The notes under the pieces are model-generated. The model worked only from the letters and a program-made list of their open reading frames with translations, ran no database searches and was not told the origin of the DNA. Of a stretch of 64,000 bases of DNA, positions 52,189 through 60,419 are shown piece after piece (the first letter of the stretch is position 1; each line of letters begins with the position of its first letter). This DNA comes from Sphingobium sp052327305 (GTDB lineage Bacteria > Pseudomonadota > Alphaproteobacteria > Sphingomonadales > Sphingomonadaceae): the NCBI RefSeq assembly GCF_052327305.1, contig NZ_CP182486.1, forward strand, positions 1,054,001 through 1,118,000. The letters are read 5' to 3'. Position numbers and translations under genes: made by a program.

Positions 52189-52775
52189 ACGAACTGAACC
52201 GCCTCGCGGTCTATTGCGGATCGGCGACTCCGGCCGATCCCCTCTATGTCGACACTGCCCGCGCAGTCGGTGCTACGCTGGCTCAGCGGGGCATCGGGGT
52301 GGTCTATGGTGGCGGGCGCCTTGGCCTCATGGGCGCCGTGGCCGATGGCGCGCTTGAGGCGGGCGGCGAGGTCATCGGGATCATTCCGCAGGCGCTGGTT
52401 CGCGCGGAAGTGGCGCATACCGGTTGCACCGAATTGCATGTCGTGACCGATATGCATGCGCGCAAGGCGCTCTTCACGTCTCTCTCGGACGGTTTCGTGA
52501 CCCTGCCCGGCGGCGTCGGCACAATGGACGAGTTGTGGGAGGCGATCAGCTGGGCCCAGCTTGGCTATCACGCCAAACCGGTCGGCCTCCTCAATGTCGC
52601 GGGATTTTATGACCAGCTTCTCGCGTTCAATGCGCATATGAACGCGGTCGGCTTTATCCGGCCTGCCCATGCCGGCATCCTCATCGCACGCGAGACGCTC
52701 TCTGATCTGATCGAGGCGATGGAGGCTTACGAGCCCCATGAGACGATCTTCCGGATGAGCGCGAGCCAACTCTGA
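52185..52775 (+). CDS. LOG-family protein (TIGR00730-type phosphoribohydrolase)
   Basis: A 196-residue Rossmann-fold nucleoside 5'-monophosphate phosphoribohydrolase-like protein. VYCGSATPADPLY opens it, VVYGGGRLGLMGAVADGAL follows, and FVTLPGGVGTMDELWEAISWAQLG holds the PGGxGTxxE active-site motif. LOG proteins release free base from nucleotides such as cytokinin ribotides or AMP; their bacterial role is often unknown. It sits between crtI and crtB with 4-base overlap and 4-base gap, an unusual place. Confidence 0.92.
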   Translation: MNELNRLAVYCGSATPADPLYVDTARAVGATLAQRGIGVVYGGGRLGLMGAVADGALEAGGEVIGIIPQALVRAEVAHTGCTELHVVTDMHARKALFTSLSDGFVTLPGGVGTMDELWEAISWAQLGYHAKPVGLLNVAGFYDQLLAFNAHMNAVGFIRPAHAGILIARETLSDLIEAMEAYEPHETIFRMSASQL

Positions 52776-52779
52776 TCGT

Positions 52780-53709
52780 ATGAACCGGGCCGCTCTTGTC
52801 GATCACGCCCGCGAGAGCATCGCGCGGGGGTCGCGCAGCTTCGCGGCCGCCTCCCACCTGTTCGATCGGGAAACCCGCGAGCGGGCATGGCTACTCTACG
52901 CCTGGTGTCGCGTGTGCGACGATATCGCGGACGGGCAGGATCATGGCGGCGCGATGACGGAAACCGTCGATCCCCTCGTCCGCCTGGATGATATCGAGCG
53001 GCGCACCGCGCAGGCATTAGCTGGTGAGGCAGAGGACGATCCCGGCTTTGCGGCGCTCGCCCAGGTGATGGACGAAGTTTCTTTGCCCTACCGTTATGTC
53101 GAGGATCTCATCACCGGCTTCGCGCTGGATGCAGAGGGCTGGCGGCCGGAGACCGAGCAGGATCTTCTGGCCTATTGCTATCATGTCGCTGGCGCGGTTG
53201 GCTGCATGATGGCGATCGTAATGGGCGTCGCGCCGGACGATCACCAGACGCTGGATCGCGCTTGCGATCTCGGCATCGCGTTCCAGCTCGCCAATATTGC
53301 CCGCGACATCGGGGAAGATGTCGCCGCCGGTCGCTGCTACTTGCCGCGGCTTTGGCTCACCGAGCAAAGCATCGACCCTGACGATCTCATGGCGGCGCAA
53401 TCTCGTCCGGCGCTTGCCCTGCTTGCCGGGCGCCTCGCGGATCAGGCGTCGCGTTATGAGGCCAGCGCGCGCGCCGGCACGCCTGCGCTTTCATTTCAGT
53501 CGGCCTGGGCCGTGCTTGCGGCCGCCGGTATCTATGGCGACATCGCCCGCAAGGTGAAGGCAGCGGGAGAAGGCGCCCTGACCGCCCGTCAGTTTACCTC
53601 CTCCGCTGAGAAATATGGTTGGCTCGCGCGGGCCGCATGGCAAGCGGCCCGCCGCAACCAATATCGAACGACGGATCGCGACGTCGGGCTCTGGCAGCGT
53701 CCGCGATGA
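52780..53709 (+). CDS. crtB: Phytoene synthase CrtB
   Basis: A 309-residue prenyltransferase that condenses two GGPP into phytoene. ARGSRSFAAASHLF, LLYAWCRVCDDIADG (first Asp motif) and LANIARDIGEDVAAGRCYLP (second) are the expected signatures. ATG at 52780 lies 4 bases after the LOG stop. The following acetyltransferase start overlaps its stop by 4 bases. Confidence 0.96.
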   Translation: MNRAALVDHARESIARGSRSFAAASHLFDRETRERAWLLYAWCRVCDDIADGQDHGGAMTETVDPLVRLDDIERRTAQALAGEAEDDPGFAALAQVMDEVSLPYRYVEDLITGFALDAEGWRPETEQDLLAYCYHVAGAVGCMMAIVMGVAPDDHQTLDRACDLGIAFQLANIARDIGEDVAAGRCYLPRLWLTEQSIDPDDLMAAQSRPALALLAGRLADQASRYEASARAGTPALSFQSAWAVLAAAGIYGDIARKVKAAGEGALTARQFTSSAEKYGWLARAAWQAARRNQYRTTDRDVGLWQRPR

Positions 53710-54215
53710 GCCGACCTTCCTGGCGCCCGATGCAGGTGGATGATTTGCCTGCCGTCACGGCCATATCGGCGCGCGTGCATGGCCGCTATGCAGAGTCTCT
53801 GGAGATTTATGCCGAACGGCTGAGGCTTTTCCCTGCGGGGTGCTTCACCTGCGTTGCGGCGGAGACTGTCGTGGGCTTTCTCGTCTTTCACCCATGGCAG
53901 GCCGGCAGCCCGCCGACGCTCGGGGAGCCCTTAAGCGCCCTGCCCGCCCATCCCGACGTGATCTATCTGCATGATATTGCGCTGCTGCCGGAAGCCCGTG
54001 GATCGGGTGCCGGCGCGCAGGCTCTTGGCCTTGTGGATGCGGAAGCGCGGCGCTGCGGCCTGCACGACATCGCGCTCGTGGCCGTCAACGGCGCGGAGAG
54101 CTATTGGCAGATGCGCGGCTTCCGCACGGCGGCGCTCCCGCCTTCAGGCCAGGAAACCTACGGCTCGGACGCGCACTATATGGTCCGGACGCTGAGTCAG
54201 GAAGAGCACGGATGA
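53706..54215 (+). CDS. GNAT-family N-acetyltransferase at end of crt operon
   Basis: A 169-residue acetyltransferase. The acetyl-CoA loop appears as ALLPEARGSGAGAQALGLVDAE, followed by VNGAESYWQMRGFRTA, which is motif B. The ATG at 53706 overlaps crtB, making it the last coupled gene. A carotenoid role is not expected; it may act on an amine or protein. Followed by a strong hairpin. Confidence 0.87.
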   Translation: MSRPSWRPMQVDDLPAVTAISARVHGRYAESLEIYAERLRLFPAGCFTCVAAETVVGFLVFHPWQAGSPPTLGEPLSALPAHPDVIYLHDIALLPEARGSGAGAQALGLVDAEARRCGLHDIALVAVNGAESYWQMRGFRTAALPPSGQETYGSDAHYMVRTLSQEEHG

Positions 54216-54219
54216 GAGA

Positions 54220-54240
54220 GCGCCCGGTCATGCCGGGCGC
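54220..54240. terminator. Bidirectional hairpin between crt operon and cytochrome c gene
   Basis: GCGCCCGG (54220-54227) pairs perfectly with CCGGGCGC (54233-54240) across TCATG. It lies between the convergent GNAT and cytochrome genes. T-runs are weak, with TCTCTC on the minus side. Confidence 0.6.
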
Positions 54241-54251
54241 CCGCTTCGATC

Positions 54252-54623
54252 TTACTTCAGGGTCTTGAGATAGGCGACGAGCTCAGCGCGCTTGGCCGCA
54301 TCCTTCTGGCCCGCAAACGCCATAGTCGTGCCGGGCAAGGCTGCGCGCGGATTGGCAAGGAACTTGTCCAGCTCGGCGTCGGTCCATTTGCCGCTCTTTG
54401 CCTTCATGGCCGCCGAATATTTGAAGCCGGCGACCGCGCCGGGCTTGCGCCCCGAAACACCCGCAAGGGTCGGGCCCAGGCGATTCTCGCCAGCCTTAAC
54501 GGAATGGCATGCGCCGCACATGGCGAAGCTGGACGGCCGCGCGGCCTGCGCGAGCGCAGCACCCGAGGGAAGCGCGAGGGCGGTGACGAGGCCGGTCAAG
54601 GCGATTTTAGAGATTCGGCGCAT
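54252..54623 (-). CDS. Class I cytochrome c
   Basis: A 123-residue periplasmic monohaem cytochrome. Signal peptide (about 1-26), then the haem-binding CGACH and the axial Met in PGTTMAFAG. SVKAGENRLGPTLAGVSGRKPGAVAGF is typical of the small c2/c550-like soluble carriers. It would carry electrons between the bc1 complex and oxidases or other acceptors. Stands alone, convergent with the crt operon. Confidence 0.93.
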   Translation of the reverse strand: MRRISKIALTGLVTALALPSGAALAQAARPSSFAMCGACHSVKAGENRLGPTLAGVSGRKPGAVAGFKYSAAMKAKSGKWTDAELDKFLANPRAALPGTTMAFAGQKDAAKRAELVAYLKTLK

Positions 54624-54749
54624 GGACTTTCAGCTTCTCCCAAAACTTGTATCGCATCGCCGCATAGAAGCTACTGATCCGACACTCAATCTTTTCAATA
54701 GCAACCTGAGCTTAGCGCGACATGAACGCTGTTTAGGTGTCCATACCGC

Positions 54750-55565
54750 CTAGGCGCCCGGATCGTCCTGCAGCCGCATCACGGCTTTCGCTCTTTCGCG
54801 CAGACGCTGGACTGCGGTGGCGTGGATCTCCGGCGCACTGCAAAGCACGCCCAGCGCGACCGGGTTCTCGCGGTTGAACCGGAGCGGACGCCCCAGCGCG
54901 TCGGTCACCGTGGCTCCTGCCTCGCTTGCGATGATCGCGGCGGCCGCGATGTCCCATTCAGCGCCCCAGCGCACGCTGGCCAGCAGGTCGGCTTCATCGG
55001 CCGCGACCATGGCCATGCGCAGCGCAATGCTGTTGGGCTTGGAGACCATCACGAGGTCACGGTCGATCATCGCGAGCGCGTCGGCGGGCACGCGCGCACC
55101 GGCCAAGGTCTTGCGGGTGCTCGCGCGCAGCCGTTTTCCGTTGCGCCAGGCGCCCTGCCCGGTCGCCGCCCACCAGCGCTCGCCTCGCGCGGGCGCTACC
55201 AATGCGGCGAGCACGGGCGCGCCATCCTCGACCAGAGCGATGGAGACCGCCCAGCCGGGCCGGCCACGCACATAGTCCCGCGTGCCGTCTATCGGGTCCA
55301 CGACCCAGACGTGCCGCGCGTTCGCCCGTCCGGCCGAGGACGCGCTTTCCTCGGAAAGCCAGCCAGCTCCTGGCAGCACTGCGCCCAGCCGCTCGCGCAG
55401 GATGCGATCGACCCCGATGTCCGCATCGCAGACCGGTTGCCCCGGCGTCTTTTCCCAGTGATTTGTGGCAGGTGCGCCGCAGACCCAGCTTTCCATCGCC
55501 CAGGTCGCGGCGTGATCGGCGGCGCTCAGCGTCGCATGAAGAATGGACAGGTCAATCGCCGGCAA
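54750..55565 (-). CDS. Inositol monophosphatase-family phosphatase (CysQ-like paralogue)
   Basis: A 271-residue Mg-dependent phosphatase. Signature I is VWVVDPIDGTRDYVRG and signature II is WGAEWDIAAAAIIASEAGATVTD; the metal glutamate is in WLSEES. The family includes inositol-1-phosphatase, histidinol-phosphatase and CysQ. The TRDY variant of signature I also occurs in CysQ-type enzymes. A distinct CysQ lies in the sulfate operon at 18.9 kb, so this one may act on another substrate. It overlaps pmbA by 14 bases. Confidence 0.87.
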   Translation of the reverse strand: MPAIDLSILHATLSAADHAATWAMESWVCGAPATNHWEKTPGQPVCDADIGVDRILRERLGAVLPGAGWLSEESASSAGRANARHVWVVDPIDGTRDYVRGRPGWAVSIALVEDGAPVLAALVAPARGERWWAATGQGAWRNGKRLRASTRKTLAGARVPADALAMIDRDLVMVSKPNSIALRMAMVAADEADLLASVRWGAEWDIAAAAIIASEAGATVTDALGRPLRFNRENPVALGVLCSAPEIHATAVQRLRERAKAVMRLQDDPGA

Positions 55566-56898
55566 TGGTCATTCCGTCGACCCGCAAGGTCGGCACGTTG
55601 ATGGCATAGCGGAATTCAAGGTCGTCCGCGGCGATGAGATTTGCAAGCATATCCTTGAGATTGCCCGCGATGGTGATCTCCGAAACCGCATGGGAGACGC
55701 TGCCATTCTCGATGAAGAAGCCCGATGCGCCTCGGCTATAGTCGCCGGTAACGGGGTTGACGCCATGGCCGATGAGTTCGGTCACATAGAGGCCCTGCTT
55801 CACATCCGCGAAGAGATCCCGCGCGCGCAGATTGCCTCCCGCCAGATGAACGTTCGTTGCCCCCACGCCCGGTGAGCCGCCACCGCCGCGTGTGGCGTGG
55901 CCAGTCGGCGCTGCGCCCAGTTGCCGCGCGGATGCGCTATCGAGCAGCCAGGTGGTCAGCACGCCGTTTCGCACGATTGAGGTGAGGCCGGTCGGCAGAC
56001 CTTCCCCATCGAACGGTCGCGAGCGCAGCCCGCGTTCGCGCAGCGGATCGTCGATGATCGAGAGATTTTCCGGCAGGACGCGTTCGCCCAGAGACTCGAG
56101 CAGGAAGCTCGAGCGCCGCGTGACGCTTGGCCCGCTCACTGCGCCCAGCAGATGCCCGATGAGACTGGAGCCAACGCGCGGATCGAAAATCACCGGCATC
56201 GTGCCACTGGCGAGTTTGCGCGGATTGAGCCGCGCCACTGCGCGGGAGCCGGCGCGCTCGCCGATCGCGGCGGCCTCGTCCAGATCGTCGAGATGGCGCA
56301 TGCTGTGGCTGGCATAGTCGCGCTGCATGGAGGCGCCCTCGCCTGCAATCACGCTCGCCCAGGTCGAGTGGCTCGTGCCCGCATAACCGCCCACGAAGCC
56401 GTGGCTCGTCACCAGCGCCATTTGCGCCCGGCCATGGCCGGCGCCGGCGCCCTCGCTGTTCGTGACACCGGCGGTACTCCGCGCCGCGTCTTCGCATTCC
56501 AGCGCCCGCATGCGCAGCGCCTGTGCGTCGGGCTCCTCGCGATCCTCCAGGTCGAGCTGCGGCTTCTTCTTGCGCAGCAGCCGCTCTTCGGGAGCCAGCC
56601 CGGCATAGGCGTCTTCGGGCGCTTCCTTCGCCATGGCGATAACCCGGTCGACCAGCGTGGCGAGCGTGCGGGGCGCAAGGTCTGACGAGGAGATGGTCGC
56701 GGAACGTTGACCGATGAAGGCGCGCAGGCCGATATGCTCTGATTCGGACGACTCGACGTCTTCCAGCACCCCAAGGCGCACCGAGACCTGAGAAGAAGCG
56801 TCGCAGCTATAGACCGCGTCGGCCGCGTCGGCGCCGGCTCTGCGCGCTGCGTCCACGAGTGACTGGGCGCGATCCTTGGCATCATTGAGCGAAAGCAT
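55552..56898 (-). CDS. pmbA: TldD/PmbA-family metalloprotease PmbA
   Basis: A 448-residue PmbA subunit of the TldD-TldE type protease, which matures modified peptides and degrades antitoxins in E. coli. RRAGADAADAVYSCD at the start, LGAAPTGHATRGGGGSPGVGATNVHL and LIGHGVNPVTGDYSRGASGFFIENG at the end are signatures. PmbA partners lack the HExxxH zinc motif, which lies in TldD; no HExxxH is seen here. tldD is not in the window. Confidence 0.93.
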   Translation of the reverse strand: MLSLNDAKDRAQSLVDAARRAGADAADAVYSCDASSQVSVRLGVLEDVESSESEHIGLRAFIGQRSATISSSDLAPRTLATLVDRVIAMAKEAPEDAYAGLAPEERLLRKKKPQLDLEDREEPDAQALRMRALECEDAARSTAGVTNSEGAGAGHGRAQMALVTSHGFVGGYAGTSHSTWASVIAGEGASMQRDYASHSMRHLDDLDEAAAIGERAGSRAVARLNPRKLASGTMPVIFDPRVGSSLIGHLLGAVSGPSVTRRSSFLLESLGERVLPENLSIIDDPLRERGLRSRPFDGEGLPTGLTSIVRNGVLTTWLLDSASARQLGAAPTGHATRGGGGSPGVGATNVHLAGGNLRARDLFADVKQGLYVTELIGHGVNPVTGDYSRGASGFFIENGSVSHAVSEITIAGNLKDMLANLIAADDLEFRYAINVPTLRVDGMTIAGD

Positions 56899-57081
56899 GG
56901 GGGTTTATCAGGTCCGTGACTAGGCGGTTTGTCTATCTTGTCCGCGCGACGAGGGAGGCGATGTAGTGATTGAAGGCGGGCCACGCAACGGGGCGTTCGT
57001 CCCTCGCCCGTCTCGATCCCGGCCACTATGGGTCCAGCGCCGCGCGGGCACAGGCATGGAGCCACGCCACAGCTCGCCCGC

Positions 57082-58206
57082 TCACGCCGCGCACTTCCCC
57101 TGCGGCGCGAGCGCCCGCGCGGCATCCGCCGCCTTGGAGAAAAGCGTGGGAAGCCCCGCTTGCGCCAGGCGCTCGACCGGCCACCAGCCGCCATCACCGA
57201 ATGCCGATCTCATTGTTGCCGCGTCCGGCATGCCCGAGAGGTCGAGGCGCGCGACCACGAGGTCGAGCCGGAAATGCGTGAAGACATGCACTACCGGCTG
57301 GTTCGCGATCCGCCATGCGCCAGCGAGGGGGACTGCTCTGGTGGCGGGCAACTGTTCCCAGTCGCTGGTCGGCAGCGCATTCATGCCCCCCAACAGGCCC
57401 CTATCGGGACGTCGAACAATCCAGACCTGGCCCTGCGCCTCCACCCACCACGCGGCGCCATGGCGGGTCGGCCGCACTTTCTTCGGTGCCTTGACCGGAT
57501 AATCCGCCGGGTTGCCGAGCGCACGCGCCTCGCACCCTTCAGCGATCGGGCAGGAGGGGCAATCGGGCGAGCGCGGCGTGCAAATGGTCGCGCCAAGGTC
57601 CATCATGGCCTGTGCGAAGTCGCCCGCGCGCTCATCCGGCGTCAGCGAATCGGCGACTGCGGCGATTTCCTTCTTCGCCCCCGGCAGCGGCGTCCCGATC
57701 GCGGCAAGGCGGGCCACCACGCGTTCGACATTGCCGTCCAGCACCACGGCGCGCCGGCCAAAGGCAATCGCGGAGATTGCGGCGGCGGTATAGGCGCCAA
57801 TGCCCGGCAATGTGCGGAGCGTCGCCTCATCCTCCGGGAACTGCCCGGCGCGCCCATTTGCCACCACCCGCGCACAGGCAAGAAGATTGCGGGCACGCGC
57901 ATAATATCCAAGCCCGGCCCAGGCGGCCATCAGATCGGCATCGTCCACATTCGCCAGCGCCTGCACGGTCGGCCAGCGCGTCGTAAATCGCTCGAAATAG
58001 GGGATCACCGCCGCCACGGTCGTCTGCTGGAGCATGATCTCCGAGAGCCACACCTTATAGGCATCCATCGGCGGCTCGCCCGGCATTGCGCGCCAGGGCA
58101 GACGCCGGGCGTGGCGATCATAATGAGCGAGGAGTTTCGCTGCGACCTGAGAGCCTTCCGGAGGCGCTTTCCTGTCCGGGTCCGATCGAATGTCTGTGGC
58201 GCCCAT
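57082..58206 (-). CDS. mutY: A/G-specific adenine glycosylase MutY
   Basis: A 374-residue DNA repair glycosylase that removes adenine opposite 8-oxoguanine. SEIMLQQTTVAAVIPYF and LPGIGAYTAAAISAIAFG form the helix-hairpin-helix region, with catalytic Asp in VLDGNVERVVAR. Four cysteines of the 4Fe-4S cluster are in CTPRSPDCPSCPIAEGC. A C-terminal NUDIX-like recognition domain follows (about 240-370). The ATG at 58206 is chosen; the longer frame to 58551 runs antisense into the next gene. Confidence 0.95.
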   Translation of the reverse strand: MGATDIRSDPDRKAPPEGSQVAAKLLAHYDRHARRLPWRAMPGEPPMDAYKVWLSEIMLQQTTVAAVIPYFERFTTRWPTVQALANVDDADLMAAWAGLGYYARARNLLACARVVANGRAGQFPEDEATLRTLPGIGAYTAAAISAIAFGRRAVVLDGNVERVVARLAAIGTPLPGAKKEIAAVADSLTPDERAGDFAQAMMDLGATICTPRSPDCPSCPIAEGCEARALGNPADYPVKAPKKVRPTRHGAAWWVEAQGQVWIVRRPDRGLLGGMNALPTSDWEQLPATRAVPLAGAWRIANQPVVHVFTHFRLDLVVARLDLSGMPDAATMRSAFGDGGWWPVERLAQAGLPTLFSKAADAARALAPQGKCAA

Positions 58207-58231
58207 GCGGCGGCTATGGCATGAGCGCGCG

Positions 58232-58783
58232 ATGACCAAAAGCCCGGATCGCACCACCAGCATCCCGCGTAAACCGCGCGCCGAACCGGAAGCCGAGCGG
58301 CCTAGGGTCGGCGCTCCGCGCGCGATCGCGGACCTCATGCCGGACATCGGCCGGGCAGCCTTTCGCAAGTTCGGTTTCATCCAGTCCAGCATCGTCACGC
58401 GCTGGGCGGAAATCGTCGGCCGGACCCATGCCGATCTGACCGCTCCCGAGTCGATCCGCTTCCCCGCCGGACGTCGTTCGGGCGGCACGCTCAACCTGCT
58501 CGTCGCAAGCGGCCACGGCCCTATCATCCAGCACATGGTGCCGGAGATCATCGAACGGGTGAACCGCTTCTTCGGCTATGCCGCCGTCTCCCGCGTCGCC
58601 ATTCGCCAGGGTCGCGTGATGCGCGCCGAGCCACTCGACCGGCCGCCCGCGCCGATGCTCCGCCCGATACCAGAGGAGCTTGGCGAGGGTCTGCGCGAAG
58701 TCTCGGATCCCGAGCTGCGTGCCGTACTCGAATCGCTCGCGCGTGGGCTCAATACCCCCGGCGCTGTGCCCCGCATCAGCTGA
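58232..58783 (+). CDS. DUF721/DciA-like protein
   Basis: A 183-residue protein with a DUF721 (DciA) domain at about 40-135: IGRAAFRKFGFIQSSIVTRWAEIVG, then TLNLLVASGHGPIIQHMVPEIIERVNRFFG. DciA proteins load the replicative helicase DnaB in bacteria lacking DnaC. The N-terminus is basic and disordered. It diverges from mutY and precedes two DsbA-like genes and smc, a layout I have the impression is usual for the group. Confidence 0.85.
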   Translation: MTKSPDRTTSIPRKPRAEPEAERPRVGAPRAIADLMPDIGRAAFRKFGFIQSSIVTRWAEIVGRTHADLTAPESIRFPAGRRSGGTLNLLVASGHGPIIQHMVPEIIERVNRFFGYAAVSRVAIRQGRVMRAEPLDRPPAPMLRPIPEELGEGLREVSDPELRAVLESLARGLNTPGAVPRIS

Positions 58784-58806
58784 TCGTATACAGGACTGGA
58801 CTACAA

Positions 58807-59529
58807 ATGACGTTCCCATCCGCCATTGTTCGCATCGCCGCCGCGCTCGCTATTAGCGTTATGCCAGCTGCGCTTCCCGCACCCGCCAGTGCGCAGACCG
58901 CTCCGGCCACCGACTGGAACCGGGTCGTCAACCAGCTCCCCGGCGGCGCCTTCCTGCTCGGCAACCCCAAGGCAAAAACGCGGCTGGTCGAATATTTCTC
59001 TTACACCTGCTCGCACTGCGCGCAGTTCATGGTCGATGGGATGGGGCCGCTGCGCACAGGCTGGATTCGGCGCGGGCTGGTCGCGATCGAGTTTCGGAAC
59101 GCCGTGCGCGATCCCTATGATCTGACCGCCGCTCTTCTTGCCCGCTGCGGCGGCAAGGCGCGCTTCGTCACCAATCACGAGGCGCTCTTCAATAACTTCA
59201 ATGCCTGGATGCCCAAGCTTCAGAGCTATGAAGAAACGCGAGACAAGTCCGCCAGCACCGATCAGGTCGCGACGATGCAGGACATCGCGGAAAAAACCGG
59301 CCTTGGCGATCTTCTCGCCAGGCGCGGCCTCACGCCTGCCGCGCAAAAGGCATGTCTGGCGGACAAGGCGCAGATGCAGAGCGTGCTCGCGATGACGAAG
59401 GATGCCTGGGAGACCCGCAAGATCAGCGGAACGCCTTTCTTCCTGGTCGATGGCAAGCCGCAGCCGTCCAGCCATGACTGGGCCAGCCTCAAGCCTGCCC
59501 TGCCGGCATTGCCCGGCGCGGCTAACTGA
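58807..59529 (+). CDS. DsbA-family thiol oxidoreductase, exported
   Basis: A 240-residue thioredoxin-fold protein with a signal peptide (about 1-30, ending ASAQ). The redox motif is CSHC in YFSYTCSHCAQF, and the cis-proline is in SGTPFFLVDG. The helical insertion and layout resemble DsbA/DsbG of sphingomonads. It probably forms or shuffles disulfides in the periplasm. A paralogue follows 50 bases downstream, with the same CSHC. Confidence 0.9.
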   Translation: MTFPSAIVRIAAALAISVMPAALPAPASAQTAPATDWNRVVNQLPGGAFLLGNPKAKTRLVEYFSYTCSHCAQFMVDGMGPLRTGWIRRGLVAIEFRNAVRDPYDLTAALLARCGGKARFVTNHEALFNNFNAWMPKLQSYEETRDKSASTDQVATMQDIAEKTGLGDLLARRGLTPAAQKACLADKAQMQSVLAMTKDAWETRKISGTPFFLVDGKPQPSSHDWASLKPALPALPGAAN

Positions 59530-59579
59530 TTTAGACCCTGCGCCCTTACTTAAGTTCAAAATAGAGGCTCAGCCCCCCG

Positions 59580-60332
59580 ATGACACGCCGCTCCCTCGCC
59601 GCTTATGCCTTTCCGCTTCTCGCCGGAGCGCTCGCGCTTTCGGCCTGCGGCAAGTCCGAGGACGGCAGCACGTCCACGAAGGCCGCTCCCGTCGCTGCGA
59701 AGGCCCCGCCTGCAGGCACGAGCTGGTCGGAGCAGGTTGTGGAGACGCCGGAAGGTGGCCTGCGCATGGGCAATCCGGATGCGCCGCTCAAGATCGTCGA
59801 ATTTGCGTCCTACACCTGCTCGCACTGCGCCGATTTCGCCATGAACGGCGAGCCCGAGCTGGTGAAGAAGTATGTCGAGACCGGCAAGGTCAGCTACGAA
59901 TTCCGCAACTATATTCGCGATCCGCTCGATCTCTCCATCGCGCTCCTCGCGCGGTGCAGCGGTAAGGACGCGTTCTTCCCGCTCTCAAACCAGTTCTTCT
60001 CGAATCAGGCTGCGATGTTCGACGCCCTGCAGAAGAAGGGCGAAGCCGCTCAGCAGGCAGCGATGACCGCACCGCCGGCAAGCCGGTTCACTCAGCTTGC
60101 ACAGCTGGGGGATCTGGTGGAGTTCGCCAAGCAGCGCGGCGTCGCGGAAGACAAGGCGCGCACCTGCCTTGCCGATCTCAAGGCGGCAGAGACACTGGCG
60201 GCTCATGTCGAGAAGGCGAATGCCCAATACTCCATTCAGGGCACGCCCAGCTTCCTACTCAACGGTACGCTCCTGCCAGACACGGCGAGCTGGGACGCGC
60301 TCGACAAGCGCCTCGCGGACGCAGGCGGCTGA
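59580..60332 (+). CDS. DsbA-family thiol oxidoreductase, lipoprotein
   Basis: A 250-residue paralogue of the preceding protein but with a lipoprotein signal: MTRRSLAAYAFPLLAGALALSAC with the lipobox LSAC. The redox site is again CSHC (EFASYTCSHCADF) and the cis-Pro is in QGTPSFLLNG. The pair likely divides work between soluble and membrane-tethered forms. It ends 87 bases before smc. Confidence 0.9.
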   Translation: MTRRSLAAYAFPLLAGALALSACGKSEDGSTSTKAAPVAAKAPPAGTSWSEQVVETPEGGLRMGNPDAPLKIVEFASYTCSHCADFAMNGEPELVKKYVETGKVSYEFRNYIRDPLDLSIALLARCSGKDAFFPLSNQFFSNQAAMFDALQKKGEAAQQAAMTAPPASRFTQLAQLGDLVEFAKQRGVAEDKARTCLADLKAAETLAAHVEKANAQYSIQGTPSFLLNGTLLPDTASWDALDKRLADAGG

Positions 60333-60419
60333 TTGGCCGCGCGGGGGGCCAGCGAGGTTAAGTATAGCGCACCGGCGCTTTTGCCGGGCGCCCAGCTCGT
60401 CTCCGCACGCGACTGAGCC

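Noticed and set aside
57028..58224. 398-residue plus-strand frame opposite mutY
   Set aside because: mutY has intact catalytic and iron-sulfur motifs on the other strand.
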